Source: Bradysia coprophila
Lineage: Eukaryota; Arthropoda; Insecta; Diptera; Sciaridae
Direction: 5' to 3'
NCBI RefSeq assembly: GCF_014529535.1
Contig: NW_023503493.1
Span: forward strand, 9,332,001 to 9,396,000
DNA length: 64,000 nt
Shown in pieces: positions 29,001-38,830 of the stretch. A program made the translations under genes and the position numbers. How positions within the stretch are numbered: position 1 is the first letter of the stretch; every line of letters starts with the position of its first letter. The notes under the pieces were generated by a model that saw only the letters and a list, made by a program, of their open reading frames with translations, was not told the origin of the DNA and searched no databases.

Positions 29001-32000
29001 TTCCTTTTATGAGATGTTGTGCAAAAATTGACAATTTTGCCGTGGAAGATGAGTTAGAATGCTAATATTACCAAAAATTTTCACTTTATTTTTCGTTCTA
29101 ATTGATCATAGCCGAAACATTTTTAACCTACACAACGACTACATTCAAGACTGTATACTGTTGGGCGCAGATCGCTATTTTATCAGATACGCTGATGATT
29201 TTACAATAGAAAAACTCAGCACACTATCCGTATGACGTCCCCAACAGTATACAGCCTTGAATCTCACCACATTTTTCAATCAGAGAAGGAAGTGAACAGA
29301 TACCATTAAAATAATTGTGAATAGTCCAGCAAGGACTGAAGTTGCACTGCTGCAGTCTGAATCTTCAACGAATGTCTGAAGTCTTTTCACTGCAGCACTT
29401 GCGTCTGCCGCACCTGGACATGTTGAATACATTGTAATTGCTGTGGCCATACAATTCACCGATAGACGCGCATTCTCACACACTTCGAAATCATTAGTCG
29501 GTTCTATGTAACCGTTGTCGAAACACGTTTCACTGTGCGTCATCCCGGCCGGACACATCAATAAACTGTATAAAAGTAATCACAAAGATAAGAATTGTAT
29601 CGTTGTGATAAATTGAACCGTTTCATTACAATGTAACCACAATACCCAAATCAGCTTCATTATCCCTTACTGATCTTGTTGCTGATGTCCGTGACAAAAA
29701 CACTTTTATTGCGGAAGTATTGTCAATCCCAGATGCAGCAATTACACCCAAAGACACCAGAATGACAAAAATGACCGATTTCATTGTAGGTTCGTAGGTC
29801 TGATATACTCCAAAGACAAACTAGTGAATGAATCCCGTTTTAAATGTGTTTTTATTATTACACCCACCCATCTCTATTTATGTGTCACATTTGTTGCTAT
29901 CACTATTCATTTGAGTCGATTGATTGGCAATCTAATCTAATCACATGCTACAGTTGCATTCCTCATTAACCGCTATAATCAGAATGTTTTCTTCGGAAGT
30001 GACAGTAGGCAGTAAATTCAATCCATCGCGGCAGTATTTTTAATTTTTGGTAATATAGTAAATTTTGGAAAAAGCTTCAAGAAAAGCTTTACTAATTCAT
30101 TGTCTGGTTACTTGGATTATCACTAAACAAAAATAGTTATTTGTTTACCGAGGGAACAAAACAGGAAATTCCATCAAGAGCAAATAGCTTGAAGCTGGAA
30201 TCTCTTATTTTCTTCCAGAGTCAACACAATGTTTTTCATGTGTGCTGCACACAGTGTGCAAGTGCAAGGTGTGATTAACTGTTTTTTTCCACGAGACAGA
30301 AACATTAATTTGTTACACCATTTTTCAAAACAAAAACCAAGGTGACAGTTCGAGGAGAAATTTCTATTTTCTCCCCTGTCAAAATAAGAAAAGAGAAAAT
30401 GGACATTTTCTCTCCCGAACTGTCATCAGACGAAACATCATTTTTACCACTCAAATCCATACCAAATAAATTAAACTAAATTTACTGCCAAAGGTAACAA
30501 ATTCTACTGGCGCAAAAAGATGCCATTGTAAATCTTTAGGAAGTTTGTTTGTTAACAACATTATATCTCAAGTGGTCATACAATTATCTACTAAATATTT
30601 CTGTATACGTTAGTCATCCAAGTTCGTACGAAATTTATTCAGACGTAATATGTAGCTGATTACGTAGATGCGGAGGGTTATTATGAAAAATTTTGCATGT
30701 GATCGTTTTTCTTGGAACTTTTCTTCTTTTAAAAAGCTCGAAATTCTACAATCTGTAAATTCACATCGTACTAAAAATTTGAAGAACGAATTAACATAGC
30801 AGTGAATTGAACCATAGATCATTTTCATTATACGGTACTTTTCAACGTAACCCCAATTAATTTTTCGTCAAGTAGTCTTTAACCTCAATCAATTGACGTT
30901 AACTGCGTTCAATTTACTGATTTTTATATGAAAATCGTTCGTTCAATTCATTCGATATTTTTCGACATGTCTGACAGTTGGGATAGTGTCTGACGTTTAC
31001 AAGGTCATGAAAATGATCTATAGCACTGCTCCTAACACGAACAATCATTTTTCCAACGTCAAAAAACTGTTTTACAGTTAGTTGTTTGACTAACAATCAC
31101 TGAATCATATCCTCAACTACTGTCCGTCCCGTCGTTTCGAGCATGGATTAGAATCACTGCATCAAGCCACCGCAGAATGCATCGAATGGATCAGAAATTT
31201 ATATATTGAGATTTGAAGTGTATGAGTAATCGTTTTGACCTTTGACGAAGTAATTTTTTAACGAAAAACTGATTTTGTAATGCAATGTAACGTCCCATAC
31301 GATTAATAAAAAAAAGTTGTTTGACTTAATGAGTATACTCATACTCGATATAAATAATTCTCTACAATTCTTTGAGTGAATTTGTCAACCCAAATCTATG
31401 TTTCCACTAATTCTAAATAATAATTTTTGGTACAAGCATAATGTCTGAACACTTAAGACCTACTACTTAAGAGTAGATTAAAAAATGACAGAAAAATAAA
31501 CAAATGTGGGATTTAATGATCTTCAGTTCACGACATTCTGTGAATGATGGTGAGTATAACAGTTTTATGAAACGAAATGAAATGTTAAGTTTGTGGAAAA
31601 TTATGTAAGGTAAAAGCATAATAAATTGATCGAGTCTGGTGTTTGACAATTGAAATTCAATTGCCAAAAACCAGACTCGATCATTTTATTTTGCTTTCAT
31701 TTTAGGAAATTGACGCCGTAAGTGCGGTCGAAATCCAAAATGGAAAGTGCGGAGGTCTTTCTAACGTAGCGTCATTTTCATACAAGGAAGCGTTGAAATG
31801 TACTTTTCGGTTCACTTTTTCATGGAATCGTTCACTTAAAATTTAAATTTTAGGCACACTTACGGCGTGAATTAATGTAAGGTAAAAGAAAAATAAAATG
31901 ATCGAGTCTGGTTTTTGGCAAATGAATTTTTATTTTGCTTTATTTTATACAATGGCAAACGATTCTATTGACATTTTTGAAAATAGAGACGCTAAAAAAC

Positions 32001-33159
32001 TGGACATGAAATAAAAAAAAAACATTTGAAGAAACTTTCAGTGCTCAGTGTAACAAGCAAAGTGTTTCTATGTGATTAGAAGAAAATACGTTCAATAGAA
32101 GCTTAGTCAGAAGCATAAATTGTATTATTCTATTTCCGTTAAACGTCATTTGTCTACTGACATCCAGAGGTGAGCCCATCGTTTTTCATATGTGCTAGTT
32201 GTGACAGTTAGGGGAAGAAAATGCCTATTTTCTTCCCTGTCAAAACAAGAGGGGCAAAATAGAAATTTTTTCCCAGTACTTTTTTTAAGACAAAGCCGAG
32301 GACAAAGCGTGAAAAACGTCATTTTTTCATGGCCAATTTTGCATATACAGCGATTTTTGTTGACAACAGTCCGAACATAAAACGAGATAATTAGAGCAGG
32401 CAAGTTCCATTGAAATTAAATGCTGGAGACATTGACCGAACATGAATGTAAACATTTTTAATCTCGTCTTTTGTACATTATTTTTAGCGCTATCCTCTTG
32501 TCAGATAAGATTTGAATCTGTAATATATCGCTAGCTTGTAAAACTTCTGAAAAGTATTTCACTTATATATCCAGTAATCGGAAGTTTTTGTCACTGCGAT
32601 CCAAGATATCTTTTTACAATCTTCACCGCATGTATTAATAGAAGACAACGTGAAAAGTCTTTTAAAATCATCTGCTTAATTAAGTGGCACACTTTCCAAT
32701 TTTATAGTTTTTTCAGAATTTTTAGGAATATTTCATTTAATTCCTAAAAATAGGCCCTGTTAAGGGGTCTTTCTTTCTTCTTTACATTTTTTTAAAAATC
32801 TTTCTAGAAGATACTTTCAGGTCAATGTAACCAATCATTCTGAACACTCAATTTAAAATCGTAAAGATTGCCGAAAAATAGATACAAATTTTCCCGCGAA
32901 AATTAAACTTGAATGATTATAATTGTGCCACCGACGGCAGATAATTAGAAATTGGTATCACAACGAATCACAACGAATTCTGATCAAAATTACCTTCGAT
33001 TTGTTTCATTGGAGTTAATCCGTTCGTGTAGGGAATATTCCAATAATCCGGCGAATAGAAACAATCATTCGTTACATTCAGAATATTGCTCTCTGTGCCG
33101 GAATGATTGCTCAACATGCCGTCGGCCATCGATACTCGATGATAATCCATGTGATGCAT
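8028..33159 (-). CDS. org-1: T-box transcription factor, Tbx1/org-1 class
   Basis: Nuclear DNA-binding regulator of the Tbx1 subfamily (Drosophila optomotor-blind-related-gene-1, involved in mesoderm and muscle identity). Coding exons in transcription order: 33159-32994, 22254-22079, 22018-21789, 21724-21568, 20327-20181, 14875-14808, 9779-9685, 8362-8028. Every junction is GT-AG and phases agree, giving 1374 nt or 457 aa. The T-box spans about residues 127-311: [103 protein letters not shown] and NPFAKGF. The pattern fits Tbx1/org-1 better than Tbx20/midline or Tbx2/bifid. The C-terminal exon is rich in His, Tyr and Pro and ends YIDLVPR. The start is the first ATG in the 33-kb exon (MHHMDYHR); joining of that exon rests on phase and splice sites only. 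A likely AATAAA lies at 7918-7923. Introns 1 and 5 host nested genes. Confidence 0.9.
9130..9310. repeat. ACCTGAAA motif stack in an org-1 intron
   Basis: Spaced variants of ACCTGAATTTG, CAGGTTACCTGAAACCTG and ACCTGACCTTTCAGG in both orientations within 180 bp. A related patch lies at 47030-47175. Confidence 0.5.
11222..11672 (+). repeat. Dispersed repeat R6 with internal duplication
   Basis: Contains two imperfect copies of a roughly 170-bp unit, each running through CACATAAAATTACCTTTC, a CACGACC-like stretch, TACGGCTCGTGTA and GGTAAGAAAAGTGCAA. A second full-length copy is at 58436-58873 and an end fragment at 4640-4715. All three end near CAAAAGAATCCCTC. The class is unknown. Confidence 0.7.
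11891..12096. mobile_element. MITE family M1, copy a
   Basis: Terminal inverted repeats read TGTAGAAAATGGACGTG...AGCGTATTATAA and TTATAATTCGCTAGTGTGACATGTCC...TTGCATTCA. Other copies are at 41092, 43229 and 50389. No ORF. Confidence 0.65.
13766..13849. repeat. Foldback with TCGGCTTCGCCTCGG core
   Basis: The arm TGAAATATTTCATCACAAGG pairs with the complement of GTGATGACATATTTCATT; the core at 13799-13813 is the one seen at 2636 and 21121. Confidence 0.55.
14214..14530. repeat. Palindromic CAGATCTGAAAT motif stack
   Basis: Over 300 bp made largely of CAGATC, ATCTGAAATTT and TCTGATCTGA variants in both orientations, centred on a near-perfect palindrome around 14328-14372 (ACTATTAAATTCAATCTGAT and its complement). 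Confidence 0.7.
14876..18880. other. 5' part of org-1 intron 5, no gene seen
   Basis: About 4 kb between org-1 coding exon 6 and the nested gene at 18889. Apart from the large palindromic stack at 17742-18302 I see only AT-rich sequence and short uninformative frames. Confidence 0.55.
17742..18302. repeat. 560-bp palindrome built from GGGTTCGGGTT motifs
   Basis: Two arms (about 17742-18015 and 18040-18302) mirror each other around a short spacer. Each arm is dozens of degenerate GGGTTCGGGTT, TCAGGTTCGGGT and ACCCGAA copies. Mirrored frames give near-identical 74-residue translations from both strands, a by-product of the palindrome rather than a gene. Confidence 0.8.
18889..19227 (+). CDS. 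Small secreted four-cysteine protein nested in org-1 intron
   Basis: A single open frame of 112 residues on the strand opposite to org-1. Residues 1-19 ([19 protein letters not shown]) are a textbook signal peptide with an Ala cleavage site before RPSDN. The middle is basic and Pro/Arg-rich (LVRRPRQNF), which could be a processed propeptide. The C-terminal half holds four cysteines (WRFCRTT, TVCRGVC, VTCND) and ends in an aromatic run ([11 protein letters not shown]). The ATG has a purine-rich context (CGAAAATG). No TATA box was evident. I do not recognise the family; an extracellular effector or antimicrobial-type peptide is possible but unproven. An ATTAAA about 50 bp past the stop could be its poly(A) signal. 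Confidence 0.65.
   Translation: MSTLKLIVIFGVVLNFALARPSDNIDGGRFDIETQQPSIPLVRRPRQNFLTALLSRPLQSVGVRGDWRFCRTTENGSSIYTNGIDTVCRGVCEQTDVTCNDYYRPYFYNYFN
19340..19480. repeat. GGGAAAAT motif stack
   Basis: Repeated GGGAAAATTCAAGA and complementary TTCTTGGGTTTTCC units fold back on each other around TTTTTTAGGAAAATTAAG. Similar motif patches occur near 20750-20850 and 39290-39365. Confidence 0.5.
21094..21169. repeat. Foldback with CCTCGGCTTCGCCTCGG core
   Basis: Arms ATTTTGCGCG...ATATGTCAA and TTGATAATATTC...GCGCAAAAAT flank the core at 21121-21137. Confidence 0.55.
21238..21416. mobile_element. MITE-like element, family M2
   Basis: Ends near CATCTGTTATAGACA and GTTGACAGGTTG. The interior (AAATGCATGTTCAAAGCATTGAAGTAAAAGATT and similar) parallels the element at 27944-28157. 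Diverged, non-coding. Confidence 0.45.
23857..24807. mobile_element. Long inverted-repeat element, copy 1 (951 bp)
   Basis: Two arms of about 410 bp, starting TAAGAGTGATATCGCCAAAT and ending with the reverse complement, flank a loop of about 130 bp. Arms match closely over almost their full length, including GGTACCGAAAACAG and GGTGTTGTAGCTGG near the loop. Frames inside are arm artefacts. Copy 2 at 44952 shares the terminus and the GGTGTTGTAGCTGG motif but is otherwise strongly diverged. No clear target-site duplication. Confidence 0.8.
25225..25339. mobile_element. Short TIR element (TAGGGTAA...CAGTTAC)
   Basis: TAGGGTAAACAGGTCAGTTAC at one end mirrors GTAACTGGTCTGCTTACCCTA at the other, 115 bp in total. 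The subterminal CCAGTTACGAGCC is shared with the palindrome at 39592-39733, suggesting related families. Confidence 0.65.
27553..28225 (-). pseudogene. Decayed copy of the secreted cysteine peptide gene
   Basis: This is the unit-A counterpart of the gene at 29280-29784. The signal-peptide segment is recognisable at 28225-28160 but its start codon reads ATA instead of ATG. A MITE (27944-28157) then interrupts the first exon. The remainder of that exon ([20 protein letters not shown]), an intron and the second exon ([14 protein letters not shown]...) follow. An indel in the second exon shifts the frame, so the hydrophobic C-terminal tail of the paralogue is replaced by a cysteine-bearing end (LIEKCDVC). 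Three independent lesions support a pseudogene; a rescued downstream transcript cannot be excluded. Confidence 0.75.
27944..28157. mobile_element. MITE family M2 inserted in the pseudogene
   Basis: The ends read AACCTGTCACATACGGC and GCCGTCGGTAACAGGTT, an imperfect terminal inverted repeat, and the element is missing from the paralogous position in unit B. The interior contains GGAAGTAATAGACTATATAA, a signature also seen at about 42540-42620 and, diverged, at 21238-21416. Confidence 0.65.
29151..29254. mobile_element. 104-bp TIR insertion in duplication unit B
   Basis: CTGTATACTGTTGGG at 29151-29165 is exactly mirrored by CCCAACAGTATACAG at 29240-29254. The matching place in unit A lacks it, so it inserted after the duplication. 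Confidence 0.7.
29280..29784 (-). CDS. Secreted cysteine protein with a GPI-like tail, nested in org-1 intron 1
   Basis: Two exons, 29784-29630 and 29565-29280, are separated by a 64-bp GT-AG intron (GTAATG...TTTTATACAG, phase 2) and give 146 aa. Residues 1-19 or so ([19 protein letters not shown]) form a signal peptide. The mature part contains six cysteines in contexts LLMCPAG, SETCFDN, FEVCENA, SVNCMAT, YSTCPGA and DSDCSSA. It ends in a small-residue stretch followed by a hydrophobic run ([18 protein letters not shown]), which suggests a GPI-anchor signal or a C-terminal membrane segment. The intron choice is supported by the paralogue in unit A, which conserves both splice sites and phase. 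Function unknown; the layout suits a small cell-surface protein. Confidence 0.6.
31606..31704. repeat. Palindrome TAAGGTAAAAG...GATCGAGTCTGG
   Basis: GATCGAGTCTGGTGTTTGAC is mirrored by AAAAACCAGACTCGATCATT. A second half-copy (ATGATCGAGTCTGGTTTTTG) lies at about 31875-31950, on the other side of the M5 insertion. Confidence 0.6.
31709..31872. mobile_element. TIR element, family M5 (164 bp)
   Basis: TTGACGCCGTAAGTGCGG at one end and CACACTTACGGCGTGAATT at the other form an inverted repeat. The inner AAGTGTGCC/TTCACGCC sequence also occurs at 6906 and 55411. It sits between two copies of another repeat, so it probably inserted into or beside it. Confidence 0.65.
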
Positions 33160-35860
33160 TTTCTTAAGAGTTTTGTAGACAATTCGTTCAAATTCTAATC
33201 TCGATTCCAATAAAAATTTATTTCACACGCACGCCTCGTCTCACACACCGTAATCCTTTCTTATAAAATCGGATGCTCAATTTTCGGTTACATCCAACGA
33301 TAAATCACTGGTGATGTAATTACGCGAAAGGATAATAAATAACATTCAGCGTAACAACAACAAAAAGACGACACAAAAATGTAAAACAAAACAAAAATCA
33401 AAACAAAAACAAAATTTAATTTCCGTGGCTAAACATTCAATGGTAAATGGTGTTCAACACCTTATTGTCTAGCACTTTCCTTTTTTTTATCACCACCCGA
33501 TCACCCGAGTTCAGAGCCAAAAACACTCAACAACACACCGGTGTGTGATATTCCGTTTAGTAACACATGCACGTCAGCAACGGAACGCGATTTGATGATA
33601 ATTAAGCTTTCAACCGATCGCAAAGATTTTCCACGTCTTTTCAATTCTGTTTCAGATCAAAAATGTGACGACGTGAAGAAAAAAGAAAGATCGACACTGA
33701 ACGGGAAAATTCTCTCGGTTCGATCGAACGTACATATGGATGCGAGATGTGTGCGTAAAGATTTTGGTATGTGTGACCGTTTCGGTTACGTGAATGAATG
33801 TCAGTCCTATTGAAGGTGGAGTTTAGAAGATTTTACCCTACTTTCTTGGAAAAACATCCTTTTGTGCGACATCCAATTAGATTCAGTTTTGTAATTTTGA
33901 TAATCGAAGTAAATCGACTAATTCCAGAGATTTTCCTGCTCATAGGACTCGTATTCTCCGTGAACATCTCATATTCACTAAATCGATTTTCTCAGTTAGC
34001 AAATTTTGCACTACATCAACGACATTCACATTTTAGAACCAGTACGTTTTTCCACCGAATATGTCCGCATATTTACCGTTACGCTTGAATAGTTTATTGA
34101 TGTATCTCGGTGTGTGAGATGAAAATTTTTGGAGGCGGAGTCTGTGCGGTAATCTTTCACATGTGAACCGTTATGTACATCGATGAACAAGTATATATGC
34201 ACGAGCCAATAGAAAGAATAAACACGACGAAGAAAATATGAATGAATTGGCTCTCGTATATTCTTAAAGAGATCACGATGATCTTAAATTGAATATATAG
34301 CCAACAATCGCATGACTTCTGACAATCTTACATGTGTTTAACATTTCTACAGCAGTTAAAGTGCTACAAAGTGATAAAATCGGAAGGACTGTACAATGTA
34401 CGTGTACAAAAAAGAAGTCTCCTGTCGTCATAATTCACATAATTCACGATATATTATATGAAAATGTGTTCTTTTACCCGATCACATTCGTGTCATTTCA
34501 TTTCGTTGATAGAAAAATGTTCACACATAAAATGCGTCCGTTGAATGATGCTTTTATTGAAGCAATTTGTTGATTGCTACTGCTATTGCGCTCTCGGTGA
34601 TCTATGTTCGTTCGTGGGGAAAATTGTTAGACGGAAGATTTACAAGATTAGTTCAGCGATAACAGTTTGCGCCGCCACCGACAATTTTCTGTAATTTTTT
34701 ATTTATTTCATTTAATTCGCTAAAACCATCTGACTCGATAGATGTTTAGCTAAGATCATTATGGTACATCAAGTGTGTTTTACAGTCGTCAATCATATCA
34801 GCAGATTTACTGCCGGATCTATTACTTCATTTGATTTGAGAACTTTTACGCGTTTGTTTCCAAATCTTTTACTTCATTTTTTGAACATGTTTTTTTGCTA
34901 TATAAGAGCGCACTGGCACAGTTTATCCTTTATTTCTGAAGTCGTTACCAGTAACAGATGACAAGATTATTGAATCTCACATTTTTTGAAAGACCATGAT
35001 GTAAGACCGATATGGAAGCTATTGCTTGATTCGATTAAAGTATTGTCTACAGACTGGAAGTAAGAATTCCATCACTTAATTTGTTACAGCGCATTTTGCT
35101 AAATAAGGCGACGACAGATGTAGCTCATTTTTTTCTTTTTGTCGATAACGACCGACGGTTATCGACAGGACATCAGATTATGTAGCCGTCTAAAAAGTTT
35201 AGAAACGCGAAATGCTGTACCATGATTCAGGCAACGCAGGTCTATATCGTCTATCGCTCAGCGGTCAAAAACAAACAAAACCGTTTGTCCTTCTGCATGT
35301 TCTGCATCAACTATTGTTGGGGATAGATGCTATTTTCTCTGCTTATGATTTTACTCTTTGAGACGCTTTCATTACCGAAATATTTTACTTTTCCAGTGGT
35401 AAGCAGGGCGAGTTACACCAGGTATGATGTGCGAAAGCTTACCCACCCATAAAAGTATTTGATTTAAACCGATTCAATCGACTGTGTTTTGAAAGTTTTC
35501 AACTTTCACACTGGCAACTCAAACGATTAGTGGAAATCAGACGAGTTAACCAACACACTAGTGCGATATCAACTAAAGTATGTGTGGACGCTCAATGATT
35601 CCTCGCTTTTAATATTCTTCCGGTAAATTATTTAAATTCTCTTTGACGCTCCTATTGCTACGTTTATTTATTAACAACTTTCTACCACAAATATATTTCA
35701 TGTTTGCTGCACAGTAAAACCAACATTTTCACGACCTCCATGATTATGATTTACAATCATAATCACGTAGTTACCGGGAATGATAATCGTGATATTATTC
35801 CATTCACTGCAGCTTCAAATTTTGTGCAATGTTGAACAGTGTATAGGCGCCATTAACAAT
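33160..35860. other. Upstream region of org-1 and 3' flank of the odorant receptor
   Basis: No coding exon recognised. The org-1 promoter and 5' UTR must lie here or further upstream, but I see no clear TATA box. Fragments resembling M2 (GATCTATTACTTCATTTGA, 34818-34840) and GTCGATAACGACCGACGG near 35140 suggest a decayed element. Confidence 0.5.
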
Positions 35861-37641
35861 CTATATTTGTTGGAAAATGTTTTGTTGAGAGGTCTGCAAG
35901 GAGCAAATAAATTGACTCGGCTATAGATACTTACCGACGAAAATGTCCTCAGATTCAATGGATACAATTTTCCAACAATCAATTCCCGAGGACGTTTAAC
36001 CACCTCCCCAATAACAATGATCAATTTCTTAGATCCTTCCGACTGCTCTATCCAGTTGGACTGGAACAAGCAATCTGACAGTCGATTGCTGGACAATTTA
36101 ATTTCATTTCCCAGATACATCAGCACGAATGTATCGAACAGATTGTACACGAGCATCACACCAAAAAATTCGTCGTGTCCCAAGTTATCGTGGGAACTCT
36201 ATATGCAATCGGTGCGTATAGTACAAAAGTTGCAGTAAATATTTTTTGGCTAAATATCAGAAAATTCCACTTACAAACGCCAGGATATACACAAAGCCAC
36301 AGATGGATAGGCTGCTTGTGAGAACTTGAACGAAAAACAAATTTGAAAATGTCGAAGAAAAGTGGACAATCGTACTGAAAGTGAGAGGAAATAATTTTTT
36401 TAATGAATCAGAGATGGAGAGAAAGAGGGGAAAACCACTTTTGAATATTTGTTTGGTGGAACCAATGCGCTACAACTGGGCACTAGAACAGAATTTTCAA
36501 ATAACGTTTCATCAACGCTGTGGTACTTAATTTTCTCACGAAAATCCAAAGTGTACAAGTAGCTGGTAGTGCAAATCTTCAGCCGATCAAAAATAATCGG
36601 AATTTGCAGATTCACATTATCTTCAGTGGTTTATATACTTTGTGTAAATCAAGTTTTCAATGAATGGCAGTATAGTCCCACTGTGTTCCGTTTTTATTTA
36701 TGGGAATAAGGACAATCTTTCCGTTCAAAAATTCTGTTGTAGTGGGTTGATACATTGATAGAACTAATTTCCACCTGAATTAAACAATCAACAAAAATTG
36801 TCACTTCCACCCCTCAATTCACAGTGTTTTTTACGATGATTTTAGTCAGTGGTTTTACCCCTCAAATATTGTTTGCATACTCGTTGATTCGATGGTGAAT
36901 TTTGATAGCTTTAACCAGGTCTTCAGTAAAGCTTTTCCAGTCAATTGCTTTGGAAGTGGTCACTTTCTGTACAGTGCTTGATGAATAATCCATCAATTTC
37001 GGCCTCCTCATCTTTCCCAAATTTCGTAATTGATCTCCCAGCATATCGTACTTAATGGATGCGTTTACCATCAAAAACCAAATAATTGTGCAAAAACAGA
37101 CACAGAGTACCGAATACAAACCGCCAGTCAGTAGAAACACTTGTCGGATCCAAAAAACATTTTGCCTATCCCCATATGGAAAGGCAATTTTAACCAGCGT
37201 CATTTCATTCCACACGGCGGGCAAAATAATGAACATGGACACTTCGACCGTACATGCCACGATAAACGTTCCAATCAAATTGATAAACTTTTCAATTCTT
37301 CTGCTGACTCGGTTGAACTCTTCAATGTTATCCGTCGAATGAGTACAGATTTCATCGATCAATTTGATGGTATCTGATTGCCGGACAATTATGTAGGCGA
37401 CTCTATATGCATGGACGGCAACGATTATGGACAGTGCTCCGAATAGTACAATTTCGTCTGGGTCGTCGGTCACGATAGCTTTTGTTGAAATTGATGCAAC
37501 GAATGATAGATACATCAAAAAATGGAACGTTTTCAATGCTTTCGCATGGAACGCGGCTCTTTCCGTAATATCCCACAGTCCAAATCGACGGAAAATTACG
37601 ATAATTAGGTTGATGGTTTTCGGTAGTTTAATGTTGTACAT
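35861..37641 (-). CDS. Insect odorant receptor (7tm_6 family)
   Basis: Ligand-binding subunit of an insect odorant-gated channel, expected in the dendritic membrane of sensory neurons together with Orco. Exons are 37641-36881, 36374-36275, 36198-35935 and 35893-35861; all are GT-AG with matching phases and give 385 aa, the usual size. The long first exon carries several hydrophobic segments (LIIVIFRRFGLW, FLMYLSFVASIST, LFGALSIIVAVHAYRVAYII, LIGTFIVACTVEVSMFIIL, VLCVCFCTIIWFLMV). Exon 2 gives the typical FSNLFFVQVLTSSLSICG. Exon 3 carries the family hallmark region YLGNEIKLSSNRLSDCLFQS, then KKLIIVIGEVVKRPRELI and GKLYPLNLRTF. The last exon is only ten codons plus stop and is the least certain part. 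The subfamily cannot be assigned by eye. Confidence 0.88.
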
Positions 37642-38221
37642 TTTAGTAATAGCACGGGTTTATCGTAAATGAAACAACAATTAAAATCGTAATACAAACA
37701 ACATTGTCCAGACCCGTACGAAATACCGTTTAACAGGTCTTATAGTTCATTGTTGGCTCGTACACTCATGAATTCAGGAATCATTAGTTTTGATGAACTA
37801 TCTAGTAATTCTAAAGTCAATAGTTTCGATTCTTGAGTAGACATACTACTGGAGACGCTGTCATTATGTCACAGTTCGATTTTATCAAACATGCTGAAGA
37901 TTGTAAAAATGTATCTTATAGTGGTGTCAAATTTAGCACATGAACTTATAACGAACTTCATCACCTGCAAGCATTTTGGCTGTAACTCTAGTGAAGTCAA
38001 CAAATGAACTAAAAGATAAATTTCAACGCGTCCTTATATGAGAATATCGTGAATAGGGGTGATTCAACGCTGCGTTAGTTTTTCCAAATTTTTTATTTTT
38101 TCTGTTAGCGAAAAAGAGGCTGCTTACAATGCCGCAGTCAGTAAAAAACGATCTTTTCAAAAACAAATGTTACAACGCGTTACTCAGATCTTTCTCAGAT
38201 GCCATTTTCAAATAGTTGGCA

Positions 38222-38830
38222 TGTTGAAGAATCAAAGTAGCACGATCAATTGAATAATAACTTAGTAATACATTCAGTGGAACATTCAGAAAATTCTAAA
38301 TTTACATTCAATAATAAACGGTCCTTTATCAACTCAACATCAAATTAGTTTTCAACCTCCAACAGGTTATGGGCCCAGTAGCGTTTATTAAATAGCTATT
38401 GTTGACAAGGCATAGAAACTAATTACATAAATCGTACGTAACTTTGCATAGCAGTATAGCAAGACATTGTGACATAGCAAGACATTGTGACATAGCAAGA
38501 CGTAGCGGCATAGCAAGACATGGCATGGTAGCGTAGTCTGGCATAGCAGCGTAGTCGAGCATGGCAACATAGCAAAGTATTGTATTGATTATGGCGAATG
38601 AAAAGGGACGAAAGAGCTGGATTAGGATTAATCCTTCTAAGTACAAGGAGGAGTATGCAGCATCGATCGTGTACGTTTGAGGAGGAGTGTTGAAGAATCA
38701 AAGTAGCACGATCAATTGAATAATAGCTTAGTAGTACATTCAGTGGAACATTCAGAAAATTCTAAACTTACATTCAATAATAAACGGTCCTTTATTAACT
38801 CAACATCAAATTAGTTTTCAACCTCCAACA
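38222..38830 (+). mobile_element. Miniature copia-type LTR element (TRIM), 609 bp
   Basis: Two 143-bp direct repeats, 38222-38364 and 38688-38830, begin TGTTGAAG and end CCAACA and differ at only a few bases. Directly after the first is GGTTATGGGCCCAG, the primer-binding site used by Drosophila copia (internal part of initiator tRNA-Met). Directly before the second is a polypurine tract, TGAGGAGGAG. The 5-bp TGGCA occurs on both sides (38217-38221 and 38831-38835) as a target-site duplication. The 323-bp interior has no gag or pol coding capacity and includes tandem AGCAAGACATTGTGACAT units. Confidence 0.93.
38458..38575 (+). repeat. Tandem repeats inside the TRIM
   Basis: AGCAAGACATTGTGACAT repeats and decays into variants such as AGCAAGACGTAGCGGCAT and AGCAAGACATGGCATGGT. 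Spurious open frames on the minus strand come from this repeat. Confidence 0.75.

Larger units (their letters stand above)
26795..30060. repeat. Tandem segmental duplication (two units of about 1.6 kb)
   Basis: Unit A (about 26795-28460) and unit B (about 28488-30060) align in order. Shared anchors are ATTACATGCTGAATATTTTC (26861 and 28553), GCACTAGTGCGTAAA, the secreted-peptide gene, AAACTAGTGAATGAATCCC (28289 and 29818) and GCAGTATTTTT near the ends. Each unit has its own small insertion: a MITE in A at 27944-28157 and a 104-bp TIR element in B at 29151-29254. Confidence 0.75.
30061..32990. other. org-1 intron 1, distal part
   Basis: No exon supported. Holds two foldbacks with TGACAGTT ends and TATTTTCTCCCCTGTCAAAA interiors (about 30343-30427 and 32203-32290), a palindrome at 31606-31704 and the TIR element at 31709-31872. 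Confidence 0.5.

Noticed and set aside
29630-29670. Alternative donor GATCA/GTAAGG in the secreted peptide gene
   Set aside because: It matches the donor consensus better, but leads to a stop codon in exon 2 and is not conserved in the paralogue, unlike the chosen TT/GTAATG donor.
36400-36615. Extra odorant receptor exon
   Set aside because: It lies in the intron between exons that already join in phase, and its sequence does not match the receptor family.
38458-38575. CRISPR-like array
   Set aside because: Units are contiguous degenerate tandem repeats without spacers, in eukaryotic DNA.
38388-38701. Cys/Tyr-rich minus-strand frames
   Set aside because: They fall inside the TRIM and arise from its tandem repeats.
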